Assembly (NCBI RefSeq): GCF_000708595.2
Contig: NZ_JARP01000002.1
Span: 62,001 to 126,000 of the forward strand
DNA from: Flavobacterium sp. KJJ
GTDB taxonomy: Bacteria > Bacteroidota > Bacteroidia > Flavobacteriales > Flavobacteriaceae
Reading direction: 5' to 3'
Length of the DNA: 64,000 nt
The notes beneath the pieces are model-generated. The model worked only from the letters and a program-made list of their open reading frames with translations. It had not been told where the DNA came from and did not search any database. How positions within the stretch are numbered: the stretch's first letter is position 1; each line of letters begins with the position of its first letter. Both the position numbers and the translations under genes were made by a program. This document shows, one piece after another, positions 8,857-17,411 of the stretch.

Positions 8857-9993
8857 ATGAAAAAAATTGCATTTATTCTTGCGGTTTCACTAGGTTTAAC
8901 AAACCTTCATGCACAAACAGAAAAAGAAAAAAACACGGAGAATGACTATAACAAATGGTCTATAGAATTAGATGGAGGGGTAAACAAACCTCAACGCCCT
9001 TTCAGTTCTAACTATTTTACTTCGACGCCAAGTCCGTTTGTTGGTGATTTTGGAGTACGTTATATGTTAAACAACAAATTTGGTTTAAAAGCTGATTTTG
9101 GATATAACAGCTTTACAGGAAAAAACAATTCTCAAGATTTCGACACTAAGTACTACAGAGTAGATTTACAAGGTGTAGCAAACTTAGGAAGAATCATGAA
9201 TTTTGAAACTTGGACTAATACATTTGGTTTATTAGGACATGCTGGTTTTGGAGTTGGCCAAATCGAAAATAAAGATTTACATGTAAAAGACAGAGTTGGT
9301 AATTTTATTGCTGGTATTACAGGTCAAATCAGATTATCAAACAGAATTGCTTTAACAGGTGATTTTTCTACGATTATGAATGCTTCACAAGATGCAACTT
9401 TTGACGGTGTAATTGTTCCAGAAAACAGAGGGTTTTCAGGCTTAGTTTTTAACGGAACAGTTGGACTAAATGTTTACTTAGGAAAAAACACAAAACATGC
9501 TGACTGGACTGTAGTTTCTCAAGATACTGATGTTTCTGGACTAGAAAACAAAATTGCTGATTTGGAAGCAATGGTTAAAAAGATGCCAGAAAAACAAGTA
9601 ATCGTAGAAAAACCAGTCAACAATACGGTAGTAAATGACAAAGATCTTATCAAAGAAATGATCAACGAACAATACTACAGTGTTTATTTTGACTTTAACA
9701 AAGCAACTCCAATCGAAAATTCTACAGCTGCAATTGATGTAGTTTTAAGTTATTTAAGAAAACATCCATCAGCTTCTTTAGATATTATTGGTTACGCTGA
9801 TCAAGTTGGAAGTTCTGAGTACAATGAAAAATTATCAACTGCGAGAGCAAATAACGTAAAAACTATTTTCGAAAAAGCGGGTATTTCATCTTCAAGATTA
9901 AATGTAGCAGCAAAAGGTGCTGATACATCTATCCAAAAAGATTCAGAAGAAGCTAGAAGATTAGCTAGAAGAGTTACTTTCAGAGTAAAATAA
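8857..9993 (+). CDS. OmpA family outer-membrane protein
   Basis: The 378-residue protein has a signal peptide (about residues 1-19, ending LHA/Q), an N-terminal eight-stranded-barrel-like region to about residue 215, a short coiled-coil linker (ENKIADLEAMVKKMPEK), and a C-terminal OmpA peptidoglycan-binding domain from about residue 270. The latter shows YFDFNKATPIE, then IIGYADQVGSSEYNEKLS, and the closing RRVTFRV. It should link the outer membrane to the cell wall. It is a single gene, closed by a strong terminator. The call is firm. Confidence 0.95.
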   Translation: MKKIAFILAVSLGLTNLHAQTEKEKNTENDYNKWSIELDGGVNKPQRPFSSNYFTSTPSPFVGDFGVRYMLNNKFGLKADFGYNSFTGKNNSQDFDTKYYRVDLQGVANLGRIMNFETWTNTFGLLGHAGFGVGQIENKDLHVKDRVGNFIAGITGQIRLSNRIALTGDFSTIMNASQDATFDGVIVPENRGFSGLVFNGTVGLNVYLGKNTKHADWTVVSQDTDVSGLENKIADLEAMVKKMPEKQVIVEKPVNNTVVNDKDLIKEMINEQYYSVYFDFNKATPIENSTAAIDVVLSYLRKHPSASLDIIGYADQVGSSEYNEKLSTARANNVKTIFEKAGISSSRLNVAAKGADTSIQKDSEEARRLARRVTFRVK

Positions 9994-10013
9994 TTCTTAA
10001 CTAAATAAAAATT

Positions 10014-10044
10014 AAGCCCTAAAGGAAATTCCTTTAGGGCTTTT
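10014..10044 (+). terminator. Terminator of the OmpA-like gene
   Basis: A 14-bp perfect stem (AAGCCCTAAAGGAA) with a one-base nominal loop is followed by a T-rich stretch 20 bases past the stop codon. Confidence 0.9.
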
Positions 10045-10179
10045 CTTATATATGTTTTTATATTATCATTACAACTTATCTTTTTAATATTTAAAAAACA
10101 ATGTTTAATCTGGATAATTCATAATTTACTAAATCATTAACTATCATAATTTTGGAATGATTTTTGTCAATAAAAACGT

Positions 10180-11658
10180 ATGAAAAAAATATTACTCTGC
10201 CTTCTTCTATTCTATAAATCTATATTGTTTAGTCAAACGATATTGAACTCTTATCCATTAGATCTAAAAATATCAGGGATTAATAACGAACTTCTAAATG
10301 TAGAGAATGTCAAAACCCATGAAGTTTTTGTATTTGCTTCTGATAATGAAAACATTTCGATTTTAAAATACAATGCTTCTTTATTTCTAACAGATCAATA
10401 CAAGGCTCCGATAAAAAATCTAGATGATAAGCATTTAATTGGATATAGTTTTAGCGAAGACGGAAACCCAACACTTTATTGGTCTCGACTTGATTTCAGC
10501 TACATTTTTGCTATTAAATATTATTTGGAAAGCAAAACCTTTAAGGTCTTGAATTTCAGTTTTCCATCTGCAGATCAATACGTTGTAGATATATTTCAAA
10601 AAAACAATTCATTTTACATTCTTTCAAAAGATGTCTCTAAGCCAACATTAAATGTTTACGCTTTTAAAAACGGGACAGTTGAAGAAAAAATATTTGATTT
10701 CTCACCCTTTACTTTTCAAGATAAAAGCACACATTTATTAACTTTCACACAGCTTATCAAAGAAAATCCAATTGAAAAAATTGAAGCTGGTGATTACAAT
10801 TCTTTGTACAAAAGCGCGAAAAAGAGTAAATTTTATGTTCTGGATGACAAATTTATTTTGACCTTAGATTATAATCCTAAAAAAACTCAGGTATTTGAAA
10901 TTAGTATGGAAAGTGAAGAAATAAAAGAAAAAAACTTTACACAATCAATTATCCAAAACCCCAAAATAGTAAGTAATTCTTTTTATCACCAAAATAAACT
11001 CTATCAGATAACTGCTGATAAATCACAAATGTTTCTTGATATAAAAGATTTTAATTCAAATCAGACTATAAAGAGTTTTAAAGTCTCTAAAGATGAAAAC
11101 GTCAATTTTAAAATCTCACCTTTTTTTCTAGAACGAGATGGTGCAAAGCCAAAAGAATTTGAAAAAACCAATGTTTTTCTACAGCATTTATCTAAATTAG
11201 ATATTGGTTTATCTGTTTTCAAAAATGATCAAAATACTTTTATTATGTTGGGAGGAGCTTCAGAAATAGAAAAACCCTTTTCGATGTTTAATAATTTTTA
11301 TGATCCTTTCACGCAAGATTTTCCAGAAGCCAATTTTTACCAAGGCGGTTATCCAGCTGAGATACATTCAAAAAGTGTTTATTTTGAAACTGAACTGAAT
11401 GATAATCATGAATTTGTAAACCCGGAACCACAACCGCTTGCCATTGATAATATTTCCTATTTTTTAGATATAAACAAAAAAGTAACCTTACAAAGCATAA
11501 TGAAATTTAAAGATTACTACATTTTAGGTTATTATGACAAAGGCACAAAACAATATATAATGCGAAAATTTCAGGATGGATTTGAAACTGACGATGCCAT
11601 TGACCCGCTCAATACGCCGTCTAGTTTTTCGAAGTCATTCTTAAAAAATAGGCATTGA
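10180..11658 (+). CDS. Exported protein of unknown function, paralogue 1
   Basis: I do not recognise the family. The 492-residue protein starts with a Sec signal (MKKILLCLLLFYKSILFSQ) and is otherwise soluble, rich in Phe, Tyr, Lys and Asn, with alternating strand-like segments that could form a propeller or similar beta structure. It is a clear paralogue of the next gene: both share HEVFVFASDN or HEVYVFASDN near residue 45, a GYSF-x-ED-x-NPTLYW segment near residue 90, a PIEKIE segment near residue 195, and a C-terminal YFILGYYD-like/MRKF-x-DGF block. It has no lipobox and no type IX sorting tail, so a periplasmic site is likely. Confidence 0.7.
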   Translation: MKKILLCLLLFYKSILFSQTILNSYPLDLKISGINNELLNVENVKTHEVFVFASDNENISILKYNASLFLTDQYKAPIKNLDDKHLIGYSFSEDGNPTLYWSRLDFSYIFAIKYYLESKTFKVLNFSFPSADQYVVDIFQKNNSFYILSKDVSKPTLNVYAFKNGTVEEKIFDFSPFTFQDKSTHLLTFTQLIKENPIEKIEAGDYNSLYKSAKKSKFYVLDDKFILTLDYNPKKTQVFEISMESEEIKEKNFTQSIIQNPKIVSNSFYHQNKLYQITADKSQMFLDIKDFNSNQTIKSFKVSKDENVNFKISPFFLERDGAKPKEFEKTNVFLQHLSKLDIGLSVFKNDQNTFIMLGGASEIEKPFSMFNNFYDPFTQDFPEANFYQGGYPAEIHSKSVYFETELNDNHEFVNPEPQPLAIDNISYFLDINKKVTLQSIMKFKDYYILGYYDKGTKQYIMRKFQDGFETDDAIDPLNTPSSFSKSFLKNRH

Positions 11659-11872
11659 CTTTACTCGGATTAACTTCAATTCATCAGCACCAATGTATCA
11701 ATCCAAAACGAGTACTAAAAATTAAAAGCTTAAGAAGAAAAGTTTTTTTTTAAAACAAATTAAACTGTTTTTATGATTCCCCAAATAGAAAATTGTTTTT
11801 GTGTATTCTAATTTTCCTTTTCAAAAACTCATTTATTTCATTAATTTTGAAAATATATCTGAGCAAATCCTA

Positions 11873-13309
11873 ATGAAAAAACTACTGCTTTTCTTCCTTC
11901 TACTCTCGCAATCAATATTGATAAGCCAGACCATATTAAATTCTTCTGTTTTAAATTTGAGCAAGCCAGCAGAAAGTGGCCAGCTTATTAATGCTGAAAA
12001 CACAAAAACTCATGAAGTTTATGTTTTTGCTTCTGATAATAAAGCCATCAATATTTTAAAGTTTAATAAATCTCTGTTTCTTGCGAACCAATTCAAAGAC
12101 ACGCTCCGAGCTGAAAAAAAGAGGGTTTTGATGGGTTATAGTTTTGGTGAAGATGAAAACCCAACACTTTATTGGGATTCTGAAAACCACAAAAGTATCC
12201 GTATAATAAAATATAATCTGGAAACTAAAAAATCAACCTCCTTGAATTTTGATTTTCCGGCAAATACAGGAAACATTATAACATCTTTTCAAAAAAATAA
12301 TGCCTTTTATGTGCTGTCAAAAGAAAAAGATCAGGAGCATTTGCTATTATTTGAATTCCGAAACGATAAATGTGAAATAAAAATGTTCGATTTCACCTCG
12401 TTTTCTTTTAAAAATGAAAAAGCTCAAAATCTTTCGTTTAGCGCACTTGTTCAATATCATTACCCAATCGAAAAAATTGAAACTGACGATTTTTCTACTT
12501 TAGATAAAACAGAAAAGAAAAGCAAGATGTATGTGTTCGATGACCGTATTATTCTAACATTTGATTATAACATAAATCATACACAAGTTTTTAATCTAAA
12601 TCTGCAGACTAGTGAAGTTACGGAGAAAATTTTTGATACCCCTGTTACTCAAACAGCATCAAAAAGTACAAACTCTTTTTATCTAGAAAACAAACTTTAT
12701 CAACTTAGTGCAAACAGCGAGCAATTTTTGTTCAGCATAAAAGATTTTTATTCCGGTAAAGACATAAAAACCATTTCTGTTTCAAAAAATGATACCATCA
12801 GTTTTAAAAATTCACCTATGTTTTTACAGATAAACGAAGAAAAACCTCAGAAGTTAAAAACTACCAGTAAGTTTTTGAAACAATTATCGACTGTTAATGC
12901 AACTCTCTCGGCTTTTAAAAACAAGCAAATTACGTTTATTACTTTCGGTGGATTTGCTTCTTATCAATCATTTGGCATAAGTTACAATTACGGGCAAAAT
13001 AATATTCAGGATTCAAGCAAAATGGTGTTTTTTGACGCTGCATTAAACTCCGATTTTGAATTTATAAATAATAGCCAGGCTGAACCGCTGGCAATTGATA
13101 ATCTTAACTATTTTATGAGCAATAGTAAGAATATTTTAATGGTGAGTATTATTAAATTGACCGATTTTTATATTTTAGGATATTACGACGTAGATACAAA
13201 AAGCTATACTATGCGCAAATTTACAGATGGTTTTATGGATCAAGGTTTTGGAAATCCAATTATGAATAAAGCGATATTTTCTAAATCTATTCCGTTAAAC
13301 AGAAATTAA
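11873..13309 (+). CDS. Exported protein of unknown function, paralogue 2
   Basis: This 478-residue protein is the tandem paralogue of the gene before it. An upstream GTG at 11801 would add 24 residues that look like translated intergenic sequence; the ATG at 11873 opens directly into a signal peptide (MKKLLLFFLLLSQSILISQ) and is preferred. It shares with its neighbour the segments HEVYVFASDN, MGYSFGEDENPTLYW, YPIEKIE, and the end block FYILGYYD followed by TMRKFTDGF. The intergenic gap of about 210 bases has no strong terminator, so the pair may be transcribed together. The function is unknown. Confidence 0.7.
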   Translation: MKKLLLFFLLLSQSILISQTILNSSVLNLSKPAESGQLINAENTKTHEVYVFASDNKAINILKFNKSLFLANQFKDTLRAEKKRVLMGYSFGEDENPTLYWDSENHKSIRIIKYNLETKKSTSLNFDFPANTGNIITSFQKNNAFYVLSKEKDQEHLLLFEFRNDKCEIKMFDFTSFSFKNEKAQNLSFSALVQYHYPIEKIETDDFSTLDKTEKKSKMYVFDDRIILTFDYNINHTQVFNLNLQTSEVTEKIFDTPVTQTASKSTNSFYLENKLYQLSANSEQFLFSIKDFYSGKDIKTISVSKNDTISFKNSPMFLQINEEKPQKLKTTSKFLKQLSTVNATLSAFKNKQITFITFGGFASYQSFGISYNYGQNNIQDSSKMVFFDAALNSDFEFINNSQAEPLAIDNLNYFMSNSKNILMVSIIKLTDFYILGYYDVDTKSYTMRKFTDGFMDQGFGNPIMNKAIFSKSIPLNRN

Positions 13310-13402
13310 TCTTTATTGAGAATTAATACAAATGTGGCTTGTTTCTAGGTTAAAAAAAATGGTTTGAATTATTTTTTTTAACTTTACAAAAAAGACATCA
13401 TT

Positions 13403-13921
13403 ATGCTATCAAAAAATATTGAAACAGCTTTAAACAAGCAAATTCGCATAGAAGCAGAATCTTCGCAAACTTATCTTTCTATGGCTTGCTGGGCTGAAGT
13501 ACACGGATTAGAGGGAATCGCTCAATTTATGTACACACAGTCAGATGAAGAGCGTGCACATATGCTCAAACTAGTAAAATATGTGAACGAACGTGGAGGT
13601 CATGCTCAAGTTACAGATCTTAAAGCACCTAAAACTTCTTATTCTACATTTAAAGAAATGTTTGAAGCACTGTACAGTCATGAAATTTTTGTTTCAGAAT
13701 CTATCAACGAATTGGTACACATTACTTTTGAAGAAAAAGATTATGCAACTCATAATTTCTTGCAATGGTATGTATCTGAACAAATCGAGGAAGAAGCTAC
13801 AGCTAAATCTATCTTAGATAAAATCAACTTAATTGGCGATGACAAAGGCGGACTTTATTTGTTTGATCGTGATATTCAGCAATTAACAGTTACAAGTTCA
13901 ATTGCAATTAATCCAAAATAA
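13403..13921 (+). CDS. ftnA: Ferritin
   Basis: The 172-residue protein is a bacterial ferritin that oxidises Fe(II) and stores iron as a mineral in a 24-subunit cage in the cytoplasm. Ferroxidase-site residues are visible in order: E17 in IRIEAESSQTYL, the ExxH of SDEERAHML near residues 50-53, a Glu near residue 94 in FVSESINELVH, and Gln/Glu residues near 127-131 in SEQIEEEATAK. There is no heme-binding Met arrangement of bacterioferritin. Length is standard. The gene is followed by a small Lys/Cys-rich gene with its own -7-like element. Confidence 0.96.
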   Translation: MLSKNIETALNKQIRIEAESSQTYLSMACWAEVHGLEGIAQFMYTQSDEERAHMLKLVKYVNERGGHAQVTDLKAPKTSYSTFKEMFEALYSHEIFVSESINELVHITFEEKDYATHNFLQWYVSEQIEEEATAKSILDKINLIGDDKGGLYLFDRDIQQLTVTSSIAINPK

Positions 13922-14000
13922 AAAAGTTAAAGTTTATTTAGAATACTTAAAAATAACTTTTATTCTTTTATATTTGCCTCTGTTTTAATACTGAGGAAAA

Positions 14001-14186
14001 TTGAGCAAGAAAGAAAAAGACAAGGACAAGAAAAAGGATAAAAAGAAAAAGAAAAACAAAGATATCCTTGATAAAATTAAGAAGATTGAAAACTGTAAGT
14101 CTTCGTGCTGTGAGAAATATAAAAAAAGCGAAAAAAAACGTTGCTCGCGTTGTCCTATGTTTGACTTATTCAAAAAAACGGCTTAA
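14001..14186 (+). CDS. Small Lys-rich, Cys-motif protein
   Basis: This 61-residue protein begins at a TTG, because a stop codon lies two codons upstream in the same frame and no ATG is available. About 39% of residues are lysine (24 of 61), mostly in the first 28. The second half holds five cysteines, C32-x3-C36-C37 and C48-x2-C51, in the pattern CKSSCCEKYKK...RCSRCPMFDL, which looks like a metal-binding or disulfide knuckle. I believe similar short proteins occur in other Flavobacteriaceae, but I know of no function. A -7-like TATATTTG at 13969-13976 suggests transcription separate from ferritin, and a good hairpin follows. Confidence 0.65.
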   Translation: MSKKEKDKDKKKDKKKKKNKDILDKIKKIENCKSSCCEKYKKSEKKRCSRCPMFDLFKKTA

Positions 14187-14199
14187 CAAAATATATACA

Positions 14200-14227
14200 A
14201 ACCCACCAAGAAATTTGGTGGGTTTTT
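14200..14227 (+). terminator. Terminator of the Lys/Cys-rich gene
   Basis: A 10-bp perfect stem (AACCCACCAA with TTGGTGGGTT) and a 5-base loop are followed by T residues, 13 bases after the stop codon. Its strength supports the idea that the short frame upstream is a real gene. Confidence 0.85.
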
Positions 14228-14263
14228 AGTTTCTTCTGATATTTAAAGAATCAATTTTCAATT

Positions 14264-14956
14264 ATGAACAACCCAATTACTATACCTAAATCAAGCCTTG
14301 ATTTTTTGGTTCTACTTAAAGAAAACAATAACAAACCTTGGTTTGAAGCTAATAAGCCAGAATACTTAAAAGAATTAAATCATATTGAAACTTTTGCTGG
14401 TGCGCTGCTTCAAGAACTTTCTAAAACCGATGTTTTAGAAACACCCTCTGGAAAAAAAAGTGTGTACCGAATTTATCGTGATATTCGTTTTGCAAAAGAC
14501 AAAACTCCTTTTAAAACTTTTTGGGGAGGCAGTTTTACACGAGCAACAATCGCAAGACGCGGCGGCTATTATTTTCATCTCGAAAAAGGAAACAGTTTTT
14601 TTGCCGGCGGTTTTTGGGGACCAAATGCTGGAGATTTAAAACGTATTAGAAACGAATTTGCCCAAGATCCTGAATCATTTAGAAAAATATTGCATTCAAA
14701 ATCTTTTGTAAACACTTTTGGAACTTTGCAGGGCGAACAGCTTAAAACCACACCAAAGGGTTTTGATGTAAATCATGAAGCTATCGATCTGCTTCGTTAC
14801 AAACAGTTTTTGATTATTAAGCGTTTTACAGATGAAGAAGTTTTAAGTCCGATTTTTTTAAAACAAGCTTTGGAAACATGTAAAAATATGAGGCCTTTTT
14901 TTGATTATATGAGCGAAGTACTTTCAACCGATGTTAATGGCGCTTCGGTTTTATAA
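14264..14956 (+). CDS. DUF2461 (TIGR02453) family protein
   Basis: The 230-residue protein fits the DUF2461/TIGR02453 family. It opens with a segment ending in LKENNNKPWFEANKPEY, followed by the conserved VYRIYRDIRFAKDKTPFKT (about residues 66-84), the GGYYFHLEKG strand, an AGGFWGP loop near residue 127, and the closing VLSPIFLKQALETCKNMRPF helix. It is predicted to be cytoplasmic. The family is widespread in Bacteroidota and other phyla and has no proven activity. It is a single gene ending in a bidirectional hairpin shared with ssb. Confidence 0.88.
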   Translation: MNNPITIPKSSLDFLVLLKENNNKPWFEANKPEYLKELNHIETFAGALLQELSKTDVLETPSGKKSVYRIYRDIRFAKDKTPFKTFWGGSFTRATIARRGGYYFHLEKGNSFFAGGFWGPNAGDLKRIRNEFAQDPESFRKILHSKSFVNTFGTLQGEQLKTTPKGFDVNHEAIDLLRYKQFLIIKRFTDEEVLSPIFLKQALETCKNMRPFFDYMSEVLSTDVNGASVL

Positions 14957-14973
14957 TCACAACTGATTCAAAC

Positions 14974-15011
14974 AAAAAGCCCGATAACTTCTCAAGTCAT
15001 CGGGCTTTAAT
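14974..15011. terminator. Bidirectional terminator between DUF2461 gene and ssb
   Basis: A 15-bp perfect stem (AAAGCCCGATAACTT) with a 3-base loop, an A-run on the left and T-rich sequence on the right, sits between the two convergent genes. Confidence 0.9.
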
Positions 15012-15018
15012 TTTCTCA

Positions 15019-15351
15019 TTATTTACTCAAAAGCAAAATCTCATTGACTACAACTTCTGTAATAAATTTTTTTTCCCCGTTTTTGTCGTCGTAGCTTCTG
15101 TGGGTTAATTTTCCATCGATCGCAACATCTTTGCCTTTTACCACATATTTTTCGATAATTTCAACCACTTTTCCCCAAGCAGTAATACGATGCCATTCGG
15201 TTTGCTCTATTTTCTCCCCTTTGTCGTTTTTGTAATAATCGTGTGTTGCAATAGTTAATTGTGCTAATTTTTTTCCGTTTTCTAATGTTTTGATTTCTGG
15301 ATCATTCCCTACTTTTCCAATTAATTGTACTCTGTTTTTCATTGCATTCAT
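15019..15351 (-). CDS. ssb: Single-stranded DNA-binding protein
   Basis: The 110-residue protein is a single OB-fold SSB: MKNRVQLIGKVGNDPEI, then the aromatic-containing TEWHRITAWGKVVEIIEKYVVKGKDVAIDGKL region, then a KKFITEVVVNEILLL end. It binds single-stranded DNA in replication and repair. It lacks the acidic DDDLPF-type tail that recruits partner proteins in standard SSB (usual length 150-180), so it may be an accessory or specialised SSB of the short Bacteroidota type. Two in-frame ATGs exist, at 15351 and 15342; the outer one is kept. It converges on the DUF2461 gene. Confidence 0.92.
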   Translation of the reverse strand: MNAMKNRVQLIGKVGNDPEIKTLENGKKLAQLTIATHDYYKNDKGEKIEQTEWHRITAWGKVVEIIEKYVVKGKDVAIDGKLTHRSYDDKNGEKKFITEVVVNEILLLSK

Positions 15352-15481
15352 GGCGTATATTTTTTAGATGTGCTTATAATTTGAATTCGTTTATCAAATT
15401 CAAAGGTGCAAAGATGTGAAGGAAGGCAGAAAATATTCGGTTAAAATCTATTTACTTTCGGTTGTAACTATTTGTAAACGT

Positions 15482-15511
15482 TTGTAAATGGAAAAATTTT
15501 TCGTATATTTA
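15482..15511 (+). promoter_or_regulatory. Bacteroidota-type promoter for the GNAT-nitrilase gene
   Basis: A TTG at 15482-15484 and TATATTTA at 15504-15511 are separated by 19 bases. This fits the -33 TTG and -7 TAnnTTTG of the Bacteroidota housekeeping sigma factor, with one mismatch in the -7. It lies 16 bases ahead of the ATG. Confidence 0.5.
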
Positions 15512-15527
15512 ACACAAATCTTACTAC

Positions 15528-17057
15528 ATGCAGACAAAAATTAATAAAGTTGAACTACGAAATCTAGAGTTCGACGATTATCAGCAATTAAAAAATTCAA
15601 TGGTCGAATCGTATCCAGAAATGGCGAATTCATACTGGAGGCCTAACGATATTAAAAAATTACTTTCTATATTTCCTGAAGGCCAGCTTGTAATATTGGT
15701 CGACGGCATTGTTGTAGGCTCTGCCCTATCCTTAATAGTAGACGAAAAATTAGTAGACAAAAGGCATAATTACAGACAAATTATAGGCGACTATACTTTT
15801 TCAACCCATAATCCAAATGGGGAAATTTTGTACGGTATCGATGTTTTTATACATCCAAATTATAGAGGTTTGCGTTTAGGCCGCCGTTTATATGATACGC
15901 GTAAAGAACTTTGCGAACAATTAAACCTTAAAGCGATTGTTTTTGCAGGAAGAATTCCAAATTATTCTCAACATGCTAAAAAAATGACTCCAAAAGTTTA
16001 TATTGATAAAGTAAAACATAAAGAATTGCATGATCCTGTACTTTCTTTTCAGTTGAGTAATGATTTTCACGTTTTAAGAATTATCAAAAATTACCTCGAA
16101 GGCGACGAAGAATCAAAAGAATTTGCCGTTTTGCTTGAATGGAACAATGTTTATTATGATGAAAGTCCAAAACTGATTAATCTTGAAAAAAGTGTAATAC
16201 GCCTAGGCTTAGTGCAGTGGCAAATGCGTCAATTAAACAATTTAGAAGAATTTTTTGAGCAATCTGAATTTTTTATTGATGTTGTTTCTGGTTATGGAGC
16301 TGATTTTGCTTTGTTTCCAGAACTTTTCATTGCACCTTTAATGGCCGATTACAATCATTTATCTGAAGCTGAGGCGATTCGTGAATTAGCCCGTTATTCT
16401 GACCCGATTAGAAAGCGTTTTCAGGAATTTGCCATTTCATACAACATCAATATTATTACCGGAAGTATGCCTTATTTAGAAAACGGTAATCTTTTTAACG
16501 TTGGGTTTTTATGCAAAAGAGACGGGACTTCTGAAATGTATACCAAAATTCACATCACGCCAAACGAAGTTCAACATTGGGGAATGAAAGGCGGATCACA
16601 ATTTAAGACCTTTGATACTGACTGCGGTAAAATTGGAATCTTAATTTGTTATGATGTCGAGTTTCCAGAACTCTCTCGAATATTGGCCAACGAAGGAATG
16701 AATATTTTATTTGTGCCTTTTTTAACGGATACTCAAAATGCTTATACACGCGTAAAACACTGCTCGCAGGCACGCGCAATCGAAAATGAATGTTATGTAG
16801 CAATTGCAGGCTGTGTTGGTAACTTACCAAAAGTAAATAACATGGACATTCAGTATGCACAGGCTTCTGTGTTTACGCCTTCTGATTTTGCTTTTCCAAG
16901 TAATGGAATTAAGGCCGAAGCTACTCCAAATACTGAAATGACATTAATTGTAGATGTCGATTTGAATTTATTAAAACAGCTTCACGAACATGGAAGTGTA
17001 CGAATATTAAAAGACAGAAGAACTGATTTATATGAAATAAAAAAAATTGAGCAATGA
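15528..17057 (+). CDS. GNAT N-acetyltransferase / carbon-nitrogen hydrolase fusion
   Basis: The 509-residue protein joins two enzymes. Residues 5-210 are a GNAT acetyltransferase with the acetyl-CoA loop NYRGLRLGRRLYD near residues 111-123. Residues 225-500 are a nitrilase-superfamily hydrolase with a complete Glu-Lys-Cys triad: E265 in FALFPELF, K340 in TKIHITPNE, and C374 in GILICYDVEFPE. Such fusions are known in bacteria and are thought to act on amides of small amines or amino acids, but the substrate is unknown. It overlaps the next gene by four bases (ATGA), so the two are translationally coupled. Confidence 0.93.
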   Translation: MQTKINKVELRNLEFDDYQQLKNSMVESYPEMANSYWRPNDIKKLLSIFPEGQLVILVDGIVVGSALSLIVDEKLVDKRHNYRQIIGDYTFSTHNPNGEILYGIDVFIHPNYRGLRLGRRLYDTRKELCEQLNLKAIVFAGRIPNYSQHAKKMTPKVYIDKVKHKELHDPVLSFQLSNDFHVLRIIKNYLEGDEESKEFAVLLEWNNVYYDESPKLINLEKSVIRLGLVQWQMRQLNNLEEFFEQSEFFIDVVSGYGADFALFPELFIAPLMADYNHLSEAEAIRELARYSDPIRKRFQEFAISYNINIITGSMPYLENGNLFNVGFLCKRDGTSEMYTKIHITPNEVQHWGMKGGSQFKTFDTDCGKIGILICYDVEFPELSRILANEGMNILFVPFLTDTQNAYTRVKHCSQARAIENECYVAIAGCVGNLPKVNNMDIQYAQASVFTPSDFAFPSNGIKAEATPNTEMTLIVDVDLNLLKQLHEHGSVRILKDRRTDLYEIKKIEQ

Positions 17058-17401
17058 AAACATGCCTGGAATGCTCCGAAAAACTTGTAGGCCGCGAAGA
17101 CAAGAAATTTTGTTCAGACAGCTGCCGAAATGCCTACAATAATAAAATAAACAAAGACAGCACTAATTTTATGCGCAATGTAAACAATAAATTACGCAAA
17201 AATTACCGTATTTTGGCTGAATTAAATACAGAAGGAAAATCGAAAGCAACGAGGGATAAAATGATTAATAAAGGTTTTGATTTTGATTTCTTTACCAATA
17301 TCTTGCAGACGAAAACAGGAAATACCTACTATTTCCTGTATGACCAAGGATACCGTTCTCTAGACAACGATTATTTTATGCTTGTTAAAAAAGAAATATA
17401 G
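17054..17401 (+). CDS. Small zinc-ribbon protein coupled to the GNAT-nitrilase gene
   Basis: The 115-residue protein has an N-terminal treble-clef or ribbon motif, CLECSEKL followed by KFCSDSCRNAY (cysteines at about 4, 7, 21 and 25). The rest is helical and basic (NVNNKLRKNYRILAEL), ending in a short strand-rich segment (NTYYFLYDQGYRSL). Zinc ribbons of this kind often bind nucleic acid or proteins, but I do not recognise a named family beyond this motif. The start codon overlaps the previous stop (ATGA), and the M28 peptidase gene begins 10 bases after its end, so the three genes look like one operon. Confidence 0.8.
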   Translation: MKTCLECSEKLVGREDKKFCSDSCRNAYNNKINKDSTNFMRNVNNKLRKNYRILAELNTEGKSKATRDKMINKGFDFDFFTNILQTKTGNTYYFLYDQGYRSLDNDYFMLVKKEI

Positions 17402-17411
17402 ACCATTCATC

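Noticed and set aside
13985..14173. Minus-strand frame of 62 codons rich in Phe, Leu and Ser
   Set aside because: It is the antisense of the Lys/Cys-rich gene; its composition is just the complement of a lysine-rich sequence, and the plus-strand gene has better start, terminator and cysteine evidence.
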